A DNA stretch of 64,000 nucleotides from Stackebrandtia endophytica. Lineage in GTDB: Bacteria > Actinomycetota > Actinomycetes > Mycobacteriales > Micromonosporaceae. How positions within the stretch are numbered: the first letter of the stretch is position 1; every line of letters starts with the position of its first letter. A program made the translations under genes and the position numbers. Below, piece by piece: positions 24,443 through 31,765 of the stretch. The DNA is taken from assembly GCF_006716355.1 (NCBI RefSeq), contig NZ_VFOW01000001.1:4402001-4466000 (forward strand), written 5' to 3'. Below the pieces are notes generated by a model. It saw only the letters and a program-made list of their open reading frames with translations. It was not told the origin of the DNA and searched no databases.

Positions 24443-24679
24443 TCACCAGGCGTCTCCTTCGTTGAGAGCGGCCTCATCACGTAGGCGTTGGGCGTCTTCT
24501 CGTATCTGGGGCAGCATCTCGTCGACGGTCGGGCGAGCATACCGGACCAATGTCTCAAGTAGATAATGCTGCAGCGATGTTCCTTCTGCGGCGGCGCGGG
24601 TGTGGAGTACCTGGTAGACATCGGCAGGGACGTGCTTTATTTCAATGTCCTTCGTGCTCCCTGAGCAGTTTGTCGGCAT
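24443..24679 (-). CDS. FitA/VapB-like antitoxin without an adjacent toxin
   Basis: A 78-residue protein. After a short N-tail it has the ribbon-helix-helix pattern IEIKHVPADVYQVLHTRAAAEGTSLQHYLLETLV (in pieces: strand IEIKHVP, helix ADVYQVLHTRAAAEG, helix SLQHYLLETL), as in FitA-type antitoxins that usually precede a PIN-domain VapC nuclease. The C-terminal half is acidic (ALNEGDAW), the typical toxin-binding tail. The expected toxin should follow on the minus strand, but the 190 nt down to icmA hold no PIN-like frame, so the gene is solitary. It may be a remnant or act on a toxin elsewhere. No clear ribosome site; TAATGT upstream could be a -10 for a leaderless message. Confidence 0.75.
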   Translation of the reverse strand: MPTNCSGSTKDIEIKHVPADVYQVLHTRAAAEGTSLQHYLLETLVRYARPTVDEMLPQIREDAQRLRDEAALNEGDAW

Positions 24680-24699
24680 GAGAAATACATTAGGTGAAC

Positions 24700-25290
24700 C
24701 TACGGTGTTGGTGACGTCGCAATAAAGTGGTGATCAGCCCGTAATAAGGGCCGGCTCGATGTGAGTCCGTCCGAAGGCGCGATCTCTTGCCGCCAACGGC
24801 TGGGGGAGTCGTCGAACGGCGGTGCTCCGGCTCGCATGGCGGTGACTACCTTCCTGCGTGCGTCTTGAGCTTGCCTGAGGTAGTCGCCTGGCAGGTTCGC
24901 GGTGGGAAGTTCATTCTCGTCGAGCACGGTGATCTCGCCGGCTTCATCGGCGACGACGTCGAGAATCAAGTCTACGAACGAGATGCCTTCCCGGGTCCGG
25001 ACAGGCGGGGTGCTGATATCGACATAACAGGGATGTGACTTCACCTGGCGTTCAATCGATCCGTCCGGATGATGGACCATGATGGACAGCTCCGGTCCCC
25101 AAAAGTGGGCCACCCACCAGCCGTCACGCGGGTAACAGAACAACTGATCGGAACCGAACTCGATGACCCGGCCTCGTGACAGATGCACCGGCGATCCCGC
25201 CGGGACCACCGTCCATTCCCCCGACGCATCCTCGCCCAGCGCCTCCTCGGTCCATCGCATCCCCGGCCGGTCGGGGTACTTCAGCTTCAC
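24700..25290 (-). CDS. DUF402 family protein (FomD-like fold), first copy
   Basis: A 196-residue soluble protein on the minus strand. DUF402 hallmarks are the central alternation of strands WWVAHFWGPELSIMVHHPDG, then SFVDLILDVVADEAGEITVLDENEL, with paired acidic residues (D-L-x-L-D and D-E-x-E) that bind divalent metal in FomD, a cytidylyl-phosphonate hydrolase. The family includes nucleoside diphosphate-type hydrolases of unknown cellular role. A second DUF402 gene at 26.0 kb lies on the other strand, with a toxin-antitoxin pair between them. The C-terminal 40 residues beyond the domain are not conserved as far as I can judge. Confidence 0.75.
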   Translation of the reverse strand: MKLKYPDRPGMRWTEEALGEDASGEWTVVPAGSPVHLSRGRVIEFGSDQLFCYPRDGWWVAHFWGPELSIMVHHPDGSIERQVKSHPCYVDISTPPVRTREGISFVDLILDVVADEAGEITVLDENELPTANLPGDYLRQAQDARRKVVTAMRAGAPPFDDSPSRWRQEIAPSDGLTSSRPLLRADHHFIATSPTP

Positions 25291-25339
25291 GGCGGTGCGG
25301 TGCGTTATTCGGATCGTCTCCAGCGGCTGATGGTCGTGA

Positions 25340-25600
25340 CTATGGCGCGCAATGGTATCGGCAGGCCGCGATACGCACTTCGTTATCGATGATCTTGTAG
25401 ATGAGCCGGTGCTCTGAGGTTATGCGGCGCAACCAGAAGCCGTGGAATCCGTGTTTCAGAGGCTCGGGTTTACCGATCCCTTCGTTGCCGTTGCGTTGGA
25501 CGTCGGTAATGAGCTGGTTGATGCGCTTGAGCGTCTTGCGGTCCTGTGTCGGCCAGGACACGTAATCTTCCCAGGCTGACTCATCCCATACCAGCTTCAT
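25340..25600 (-). CDS. yoeB: YoeB family ribosome-dependent mRNA interferase toxin
   Basis: An 86-residue toxin with the family pattern: MKLVWDESAWEDYVSWPTQD at the N-terminus, helical TLKRINQLI, then GKPEPLKHGFHGFWLRRI and the C-terminal SEHRLIYKI and ACRYHCAP. The catalytic residues of E. coli YoeB (Glu46, Arg65, His83, Tyr84) are mostly traceable: EPL, HRLIY and RYHC; the final Tyr is replaced by Cys (YHC for YHY). YoeB cleaves mRNA in the ribosomal A site. It starts within the last codons of yefM (4-nt overlap), the standard antitoxin-first order. Confidence 0.93.
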   Translation of the reverse strand: MKLVWDESAWEDYVSWPTQDRKTLKRINQLITDVQRNGNEGIGKPEPLKHGFHGFWLRRITSEHRLIYKIIDNEVRIAACRYHCAP

Positions 25601-25848
25601 TCAACCAACCCTCGTTCAATGCCTTCGCCCTTTTCCAGACGGTTGAACGAAGCGAGTAGGCGACGCGCATTCTCTGGAGTGCGCAGCAAATAGGCCGTCT
25701 CCTTCAGTGACTCGTACTCCTCAAGCGAAACGATCACCACCGGTTCGTGCCCGTTGCGGGTTACAACGACTTCTTCGCGGTCGTTAACCACTGAATCGAG
25801 TGTTTGCGCGAAGTTGGCTCTCGACTGCGAGAACGTCATCGTCTTCAT
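25597..25848 (-). CDS. yefM: YefM antitoxin (Phd/YefM family)
   Basis: I start at ATG 25848, preceded by AGGAGGT, which gives 83 residues; longer in-frame starts lack a ribosome site. The Phd/YefM domain reads MTFSQSRANFAQTLDSV, then EEVVVTRNGHEPVVIVSLEEYESLKET, the usual signature, with the toxin-neutralising C-terminus NRLEKGEGIERGLVE. The antitoxin binds YoeB and represses its own promoter; a matching operator lies just upstream. The unit sits between two DUF402 genes, suggesting insertion as a module. Confidence 0.94.
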   Translation of the reverse strand: MKTMTFSQSRANFAQTLDSVVNDREEVVVTRNGHEPVVIVSLEEYESLKETAYLLRTPENARRLLASFNRLEKGEGIERGLVE

Positions 25849-25863
25849 GGCCACCTCCTGGTG

Positions 25864-25881
25864 TGTACAAGCTATTGCACA
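25864..25881. promoter_or_regulatory. YefM-YoeB operator
   Basis: TGTACA (25864-25869) and TGCACA (25876-25881; TGTGCA on the minus strand) are 12 bp apart centre to centre, the spacing known for the two TGTACA-core repeats of the E. coli yefM-yoeB operator. It lies 16 bp upstream of the yefM ATG, overlapping the expected promoter. Confidence 0.75.
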
Positions 25882-26026
25882 TCTGATCGCGGTCGGGCGA
25901 CCACGAGCTCGCGTTGCGAACATCTGGGGGGCGATCCACCCATGTTGCCGGCCGCGAGTCGGCCGAGTTGCTGTCCGATGAGGTCATGGCGACCGCTGTG
26001 CGGTGAGGTCGCGGCATACTCGGGGG

Positions 26027-26665
26027 ATGACGTTTGAGGTTGGACAAACGGTAGTGCGACGCGACGTGCGGCGGGGCGGTCGGATCGCGGCCGTCGAGAG
26101 CGCTCGGGTTCTCAGCGACGGTCCGGAAGGACTGTTGACCTGGACCGGTGTCGGTTCTCAGACCATGTGGCGCACCACATTGGAAGGTGAGTCGGTACGG
26201 TACCGTTCGGTGGCGGAACGGGACGTCACCGCGACGATGCTGTCGCCCCGCGAGTGGGAGCGCGCCGGGGTCTTGATGCTGACGTTGCCGGACCCGGGCA
26301 ATTCGGTCTGGTGGTTCTTCGAACCTGACGGCCGATTCCGAGGCTGGTACGTCAACCTGGAGTCGCCGCTTCGGCGGTGGGCACGAGGATTCGACATCCA
26401 CGACTACGCGTTGGACATCTGGGTGGAGCCCGACCGGTCGTGGTCCTGGAAGGACGAGGACGAGTTCGCCGAACGGACCGGGCACCCCGAGTACTGGACA
26501 CACGCGGAGGCCGACGAGATCCGTGCCGCCGGTGAGAAGTTCGTCGGGCTGATCGAGTCCGGCGCCGCACCGTTCGACGGCAGATACATCGACAACGTTC
26601 CCGACCCGGGCTGGGAACCGTCGAGGCTTCCGCCGAAGTGGGACACCCCGTCACGGGAGGACTAG
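26027..26665 (+). CDS. DUF402 family protein (FomD-like), second copy
   Basis: A 212-residue protein starting at ATG 26027 (after CGGGGG; an earlier ATG at 26003 is less likely). DUF402 features: VWWFFEPDGRFRGWYVNLESP, the metal-site region FDIHDYALDIWVEPD and the very typical WSWKDEDEFAERTGHPEYWT, where Asp and Glu residues bind metal in FomD. The family hydrolyses cytidylyl or related diphosphate esters in one characterised case; the role here is unknown. It diverges from yefM-yoeB and overlaps the 3-prime end of the convergent GNAT gene by 4 nt. Confidence 0.83.
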   Translation: MTFEVGQTVVRRDVRRGGRIAAVESARVLSDGPEGLLTWTGVGSQTMWRTTLEGESVRYRSVAERDVTATMLSPREWERAGVLMLTLPDPGNSVWWFFEPDGRFRGWYVNLESPLRRWARGFDIHDYALDIWVEPDRSWSWKDEDEFAERTGHPEYWTHAEADEIRAAGEKFVGLIESGAAPFDGRYIDNVPDPGWEPSRLPPKWDTPSRED

Positions 26666-27321
26666 CCCGGCGTTCGAGCCGACAGTACTGTCGCCTCGGG
26701 GCTCCAACCCAGCCGACGGTAAAGCTGAGCACCCGCGGGGCTGGCGATCAGGAGGCCGGTACCGGCTCCGGCGTCGACGGCGGCTTCGGCCAACGCGGTC
26801 ATCACCACGCTGCCCAGTCCTCGCCGCCGGTGGTCCGGGTCGGTGCGGATCGCGTGCGCGACCGCATCGGAACCGGACAGACCGATCATGCCCTCGGCGG
26901 CGGCCCGGCCGTGCGAATCGGTGACGACGGCGCGCAGGATTTCGCCATCGCGAGCGACCGCGACCCGATAAGGGGAGTTCGGCCGGTGCGCGACCTGGTT
27001 GGTCAACTCGACTCTCATGAAGGTTTCGGGTTCGCCGAACACCTCCAAACCCTCCTTCTCCAACACGGCGTGGGCCTCGTCCGGTCGGCCGGTGGGGACA
27101 CTGAGCCAGGCCGGACGCCGATCGGTACGCACATGGTCGGCAAGGCGACGAAGCGCGGTCGCGTCGTCGGTCAGCGCGAAGTACTCCCGGTACCGACCCG
27201 GCAGGTCGAGGGTCGCCACCAGCGCGAAGCCGACCTCGTCGGCCTCGGGAAGACCCCGACAGGCCACCCACCCGGGCAGCCAGCGACGGATCATGTCGGG
27301 TAGTTGAGCGGTGTCGGCCAT
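26662..27321 (-). CDS. GNAT family N-acetyltransferase (two-part)
   Basis: A 219-residue protein. The N-terminal 115 residues resemble a degenerate first GNAT half; the C-terminal half holds the acetyl-CoA site: IRTDPDHRRRGLGSVVMTAL (R-R-x-G-x-G loop) followed by the closing strand GTGLLIASPAGAQLYRRLGW, with the usual Y-x-x-x-G-W/F end. Substrate is unknown. It ends against the DUF402 gene and is not obviously in an operon. Confidence 0.85.
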   Translation of the reverse strand: MADTAQLPDMIRRWLPGWVACRGLPEADEVGFALVATLDLPGRYREYFALTDDATALRRLADHVRTDRRPAWLSVPTGRPDEAHAVLEKEGLEVFGEPETFMRVELTNQVAHRPNSPYRVAVARDGEILRAVVTDSHGRAAAEGMIGLSGSDAVAHAIRTDPDHRRRGLGSVVMTALAEAAVDAGAGTGLLIASPAGAQLYRRLGWSPEATVLSARTPG

Positions 27322-27374
27322 CGGACGAATGTAACCGCGACCTACGACGTCGACCGAACACCGACTCGATCGGA

Positions 27375-27740
27375 TCAGGAGTCCTCCAGGACCGACAGGA
27401 TGTTGCCCGCCGGGTCCTTGAACCAGGCGATCAGCGGCCCCTGTCCCCGGTAGATCCCCTTGTCGTCGATGTTCTTGCCGGTGTCGAAGGTGACGCCCCG
27501 GTTGGCGAGTTCGGTGACCGCCGCCTCGATGTCGTCGACCGGGAAGTTGAGGATCGTGTATGTCGCCGGGGTGTGATTGTCCTTCGGGTACACGAAGGTG
27601 TCCCGACCACCGGCCAGGTGGATGGTCAGCATCCCGTTCTCCTCGGTGACCGGCAGCCCGAGCACCTCTTCGTAGAACCGTTTGGCGGCGGCGGTGTCGT
27701 TGACCGAGAACCCGCTGAATGCCTTGCTGTCGGCGAACAT
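27375..27740 (-). CDS. VOC (glyoxalase/bleomycin-resistance) family protein
   Basis: A 121-residue single-domain vicinal-oxygen-chelate protein: [23 protein letters not shown] at the start, a central [18 protein letters not shown], and [17 protein letters not shown] at the end. The closing Asp-Pro-x-Gly-Asn and final Glu of the paired beta-alpha-beta-beta-beta units are typical. VOC proteins may be isomerases, dioxygenases or drug-binding proteins; nothing here distinguishes them. The ATG follows AGGAGC. Confidence 0.85.
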   Translation of the reverse strand: MFADSKAFSGFSVNDTAAAKRFYEEVLGLPVTEENGMLTIHLAGGRDTFVYPKDNHTPATYTILNFPVDDIEAAVTELANRGVTFDTGKNIDDKGIYRGQGPLIAWFKDPAGNILSVLEDS

Positions 27741-28629
27741 GGTGCTCCTTAGTCGTCGGCTCGGTTCAGGCTAACCAGGCGTTGTGACAACCGGCACCGT
27801 TTTCGTCCAGCTGGCCCGCTTGGCGGATGGGCCGATGAGAGAAGCTGGCCGGAGGCGGACCGACGGCGCGGTCGCAGCCACGGTTCGGTGCCCTCCCGGT
27901 TCACCGGTGGTGGTGCCCTTTCGGGGCCTCGTTTTGCCGGAGGCGGACGGAAGTGTGCACGGTGCAAGACATGGGCTTCCGCCGTTGTTGGTGCTGGTGG
28001 TTAGTCATGTCGTGTCCGGTCAGGTGCGGCGTTCTGCCGGAGGCGGACCGATGGCGTATGGCAAGACGCGGATCGGCGCCGCCTACGGTTTTGGTAGGCA
28101 AGCCGAGCCTTCTCGGTTCACCGGTGGTCGTGCCCTTTCAGGCCCTCGCGTCGCCAGACGCGGGCTTCCGCCGCCTACGGTTTTGGTAGGCAAGGAAGAC
28201 CGCGACGCCGCGAGGCGAAGCCTGGAAGAGCACGAAGGCCCGGACGGCCAACGGGAGAGACCGTCCGGGCGGGGCTCGGGCTGACAGCACGGGGATGAAT
28301 AGTCGCCCGAGCACGATGCGCCGGGGTAGACGGGAAGCTACCTCCGGGGCATCCACCATGGTGCAGTGCACATGGTAGCCAGCGATCGCAAACTGCGAAT
28401 TGTCGGGCTTCCATTGTGTCGCAATGTAATTGGCTTGGGTCGGCTACTCGGGGTGTGGTGGTTGGGGTGGAGTGTGGCGAAATCAGCGAATAAGCGGCAA
28501 ACGTCGCGGACCGCCCTTCATTGCTATATATAGCCATGTATCGATATCGTGTGCGGTTAGCAAGGTACTTGTCACACCACGTCTGGTGGTGGGACTCATC
28601 TCTACCGGCAGTACACACAGGAGTTACCT
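27741..28629. repeat. 889-bp non-coding gap with interspersed repeats and hairpins
   Basis: Three repeats recur. (A) GCCTAC-GGTTTTG-GTAGGC followed by AAG at 28081-28102 and 28173-28194, a 6-bp hairpin. (B) a 35-nt unit starting CGGTTCACCGGTGGT and ending CCTCG at 27897-27931 and 28114-28148. (C) GCCGGAGGCGGAC at about 27848, 27936 and 28036. On the opposite strand repeat A and its flank (GGCGCCG then TCCGCGTCTTGCCATACGC) match the cluster at 43.6-44.0 kb. A 10-bp hairpin lies at 28238-28270, and a perfect palindrome GCTATATATAGC at 28523-28534 marks an AT-rich promoter region before the protease. Frames here lack protein features. Confidence 0.75.
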
Positions 28630-29202
28630 ATGCTTCATGTCCGAATCAGACGAGTTCTGGTGACGCTCGCCGCCGCAGCCATGGCCGTGGCGGGAATCCA
28701 GTTGGCGAGCGCGGCCACCGCCCAAGCCGACCCGGCGCCGAACATGGCCACCGTGTATTACACCGCCTACGGGTATCAGTCGCAGTCGAATCAAGCGGCG
28801 CAGATCTGGAACAACGCGGTGCCCAACTTGAACATGGTCTCGTCGAGCAACGGCTCGATCGTCATCTACGCGACCACCGGCGGCGGCAGTCGCGCTTACC
28901 CGTGTGGCCTCGGCTGCGCCACCATCTACATTGACAGTCAGGACGTGGCCGCGGGTCACAATGCGTTGCGCATCGTCTCCCACGAGATCGGTCACGGCCA
29001 CCGACTTCCCGACAACTACAACGGCAACTGCGCCATCTTGATGTCGGGCGGCAGCGCCGGAACGTCCTGCAGCAACCCCAACCCCAGTGCGGGTGAGGCG
29101 GCGACGGTCAACAGTTACTACGGCGGTTTTTGGAGCGCCGCCGACAGTGAACCGGTGACGTCGGGTGTCTACGACCCGTCGCTGGTGACCGTCTCCCGGT
29201 AG
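28630..29202 (+). CDS. Secreted snapalysin-like small neutral metalloprotease (M7)
   Basis: A 190-residue pre-protein starting after AGGAG, with signal peptide (VLVTLAAAAMAVAGIQLASAATAQA). The mature part of about 155 residues resembles Streptomyces snapalysin: VYYTAYGYQSQSNQAAQIWN at the start, then the zinc site and MSGG Met-turn followed by SCSNPNPSAGE. The zinc motif reads HEIGHGHRLPD: both His, the catalytic Glu and the third ligand Asp are present, but the Gly usual in H-E-x-x-H-x-x-G-x-x-D is Arg. Cys residues (CGLGC, GNC, SC) suggest two disulfides. No LysR regulator, the usual neighbour of Streptomyces snpA, is adjacent. Confidence 0.88.
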   Translation: MLHVRIRRVLVTLAAAAMAVAGIQLASAATAQADPAPNMATVYYTAYGYQSQSNQAAQIWNNAVPNLNMVSSSNGSIVIYATTGGGSRAYPCGLGCATIYIDSQDVAAGHNALRIVSHEIGHGHRLPDNYNGNCAILMSGGSAGTSCSNPNPSAGEAATVNSYYGGFWSAADSEPVTSGVYDPSLVTVSR

Positions 29203-29244
29203 TAGTAACCGTCGGCACCCGACCTGCCCTGCGGGTCTCAGATG

Positions 29245-29276
29245 CCCCGCTCCGTCCGCCCGGCGGAGCGGGGTTT
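29245..29276 (+). terminator. Terminator between the protease and the convergent small gene
   Basis: CCCCGCTCCG (29245-29254) and CGGAGCGGGG (29264-29273) form a 10-bp stem followed by TTT. Four bases later the convergent gene ends. Confidence 0.75.
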
Positions 29277-29279
29277 CCG

Positions 29280-29597
29280 TCACGGTTCGGGAACGTCCCC
29301 TTGGGCGTCGTCGATCTCGTCGAGTTGTGCGTCGGCGGCGGCGATCATGGCTCGCGTCTCGATGAGGTCTTGGCGCTGTCGACGATTGATCGACATGCCG
29401 GAGGACGCGACGAGCAGCCCCTGGCGGACCGCTTCGGCCAGTTCGGGTGAGGTCTGCTCGTTGGCCAGGATCGCGCGCAGTGCCGTGGTGGCGTTGACGA
29501 TCCGGTTCTGGTTCTCGCTCAACAGGCCCGCCAGTCGACGCAGCTCCCGTTCTGCGGTGAGCAGCATCTCACGCCGCTGCGGCACGTTCAACGACAT
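29280..29597 (-). CDS. Small helical hypothetical protein
   Basis: A 105-residue protein starting at ATG 29597, preceded by GAAGGGGAAG; a longer frame to 29783 lacks a start context and overlaps the divergent thioredoxin gene. Composition is Gln/Glu/Arg/Ala-rich and the pattern (QRREMLLTAERELRRLAGLL, then SENQNRIVNATTALRAILAN and RQRQDLIETRAMIAAADAQL) predicts two or three long amphipathic helices, possibly a coiled coil. No family recognised. No membrane segment or signal. Confidence 0.65.
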   Translation of the reverse strand: MSLNVPQRREMLLTAERELRRLAGLLSENQNRIVNATTALRAILANEQTSPELAEAVRQGLLVASSGMSINRRQRQDLIETRAMIAAADAQLDEIDDAQGDVPEP

Positions 29598-29686
29598 GCA
29601 CTTCCCCTTCGACTTCCCTCGTCGAGATGCTGAGTTTATCGCGACCCCGGTGACCCCTCGGACACAGCGATGTAAGACTTGTGCAC

Positions 29687-30595
29687 ATGAATTCGTCCGA
29701 CCCTCGTCAGGCACCGCAGCGACTGCTGGCCGGTGCGGTGGATTTGTCGTCGCTCGCCCAAGCCCGTCCCGCTCCCGATTCATCGAGTGCGCCGCCGAGC
29801 GCTCCGCCCACCGGTTCGTCGGGTGTCACGGTCATCGACGTCACCGAAGGCACCTTCCAATCGGAGGTCTTGGAACGGTCGCTCAACACCCCCGTGGTGA
29901 TCGACTTCTGGGCCGAATGGTGCGGGCCGTGTAAGCAGTTGAGCCCGGTGTTGGAGAAGCTGGCCGCCGAGGGCGCCGGCTCCTGGGTGTTGGCGAAAGT
30001 GGACGTCGACGCCAATCCGCAACTGGCGCAGGCGTTCCAGGTCCAGAGTATCCCGATGGTCGTCGCCGTGGTCGGTGGCCGTCCGGTCGACGCCTTCCAG
30101 GGTGTTCAGCCGGAGTCGACGTTGCGTCAGTGGATCGGCAAGCTGATCGAGGCGGCCGGTGGCGAGGCGCCGCCGGTTCCGGCCGATCCGGAGCTCGAGG
30201 CGGCCGAGGCCGCGCTGGAGGCCGGTGACCTGGACGCCGCGGAGGCCGCGTTCGACCGTTACCTCACCAACAACCCCGGTGATGACGACGCCGCCGCCGG
30301 CCTGGCGCAGGTGCGGTTGCTGCGACGGATCGGCGAAGCCGACATCGAGGCGGCGATGGCGAAGGCCGCCGCGGATCCCGATGACATTCCGGCGGCGCTG
30401 TTGGCGGCCGACGCGATGGTGATCTCCGGTCAGGCCGAAGCCGCCTATGACCGGTTGATTCAATTGGTGGCTCGCAATTCCGGCGAAACGCGCGATACGG
30501 TACGTAAACACCTCGTGGAATTGTTCTCGGTGGCATCTCCCCAGGACCCGGTAGTGACAAAGGCCCGTAGGAAACTGTCCGCCGTGCTTTTCTAA
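29687..30595 (+). CDS. Thioredoxin-domain co-chaperone, CnoX/YbbN type with TPR tail
   Basis: A 302-residue protein from ATG 29687. After a 45-residue Pro/Ser-rich linker it has a thioredoxin domain with active site WCGPC (Cys79, Cys82) and cis-Pro in QSIPMVV, followed by alanine-rich TPR-like helices (ELEAAEAALEAGDLDAAEAAFDRYL and similar repeats) to the C-terminus. This layout matches YbbN/CnoX, which hold oxidised clients and pass them to chaperones. E. coli CnoX has lost the second Cys, but here both are present, so redox activity is plausible. The next gene starts 24 nt downstream. Confidence 0.9.
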   Translation: MNSSDPRQAPQRLLAGAVDLSSLAQARPAPDSSSAPPSAPPTGSSGVTVIDVTEGTFQSEVLERSLNTPVVIDFWAEWCGPCKQLSPVLEKLAAEGAGSWVLAKVDVDANPQLAQAFQVQSIPMVVAVVGGRPVDAFQGVQPESTLRQWIGKLIEAAGGEAPPVPADPELEAAEAALEAGDLDAAEAAFDRYLTNNPGDDDAAAGLAQVRLLRRIGEADIEAAMAKAAADPDDIPAALLAADAMVISGQAEAAYDRLIQLVARNSGETRDTVRKHLVELFSVASPQDPVVTKARRKLSAVLF

Positions 30596-30619
30596 CCCGA
30601 TTGTGGTTACCTTGATTCG

Positions 30620-31519
30620 GTGAGACGCCTCGCCATTCTGGACGCTCCCTCGAATCTGGGGTTGCGACCACCCACGCCCACCTCGGTGCCTGGCTGTGCC
30701 AAGGCACCGGGTGCGTTGCGGGATCATGGCCTGGTCGCACGGTTGTCGGCGCGTGATGCAGGCTGTCTGACACCGCCTCGGTTCGACACCGGGGATTGGC
30801 AGCCGGGGGACGGGGTGTCCCAGGCCGCGGAGATCGCGCAGTATTCGCGGCGCCTGGCCGATCGGGTGGGCGCCATCGTCGATGCGGGTGAATGGCCGCT
30901 GGTATTGGGCGGGGATTGTTCCATTCTGTTGGGTACCGGATTGGCGATGCGTCGTCGCGCCAAACGGGATGATTCCCGGATCGGTTTGATCTTCATTGAC
31001 GGTCATTCCGATTTCCGGCATCCCGGTAATGCGCCTTACGTGGGGGCGGCGGCGGGGGAGGATCTGGCCCTGGTGACCGGTCGGGGACAGCCTGATCTCA
31101 CCGATATCGACGGTCACCGCCCCTATTTCGAGTCAACGCAGGTGGCGGTGCTGGGCATCAGAGATTCTGATGCCCACCGCATGGAGCTGACCGCGACGGG
31201 GATCGCCCACCGGACGGTGCCGCAGCTGCGGTCGGCGGGGGCGGTTCGCAGTGCCGAATGGGCGGTGGAGGAACTGGGGGAGGTCGCCGGTTTCTGGCTG
31301 CACGTTGACGTCGACGTCCTCGACGCGTCGGTCATGCCCGCCGTGGACAGTCCCGACCCCGGTGGTATCGCCTACGGTGAGCTGCAACAACTCATCGAGG
31401 TCTTCTCCTCCTATGAGGAATGTCTGGGGATGGAGCTGACCGTGTTCGATCCCGACTACGACCCCGACGGCGAGTACGCCGCCGCGTTGGTCGACATCGT
31501 CACCCGCGCCCTCTCCTGA
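30620..31519 (+). CDS. Arginase-family (ureohydrolase) protein with a substituted metal ligand
   Basis: A 299-residue protein starting at GTG. Ureohydrolase motifs are in order: GGDCSILLG, FIDGHSDFRHPG and HVDVDVLDASVMPAVDSPDPGG. In arginase and agmatinase the first motif is GGDHS and its His binds manganese; here it is Cys. The second motif keeps D-x-H-x-D and the third D-x-D. Many actinobacterial arginase-family proteins share GGDCS, so this is probably a subgroup with a different substrate (formiminoglutamate, a guanidino acid or other amidine) rather than a damaged arginase. It follows the thioredoxin gene by 24 nt, so may be cotranscribed. Confidence 0.83.
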   Translation: MRRLAILDAPSNLGLRPPTPTSVPGCAKAPGALRDHGLVARLSARDAGCLTPPRFDTGDWQPGDGVSQAAEIAQYSRRLADRVGAIVDAGEWPLVLGGDCSILLGTGLAMRRRAKRDDSRIGLIFIDGHSDFRHPGNAPYVGAAAGEDLALVTGRGQPDLTDIDGHRPYFESTQVAVLGIRDSDAHRMELTATGIAHRTVPQLRSAGAVRSAEWAVEELGEVAGFWLHVDVDVLDASVMPAVDSPDPGGIAYGELQQLIEVFSSYEECLGMELTVFDPDYDPDGEYAAALVDIVTRALS

Positions 31520-31765
31520 TCCACTGAGGACACTTCGGGTGTCGCGTCTCGCTCCCGCCGGTGGCACGGGGTGTCGGATATATGCTCAAACGGGTTGATT
31601 CATGTGCTGGTTTATCGCCGGCACCCGATCGGGTAAAGGGTTGCGGTGTGACGTGCCACCCAAGGCGGACGTGGTGTGTGATTTTCGCCGAACGCACGTA
31701 GTCTCATGCATAGCGCGGTGCTCACACTGGCGTGGGCACGGATTCATTTGGGAGCTGGCGTAACA

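Noticed and set aside
27784-28284. 166-codon open frame in the repeat gap
   Set aside because: The product is made of translated repeats, with no start context; the same DNA repeats occur in another frame and orientation at 43.7 kb.
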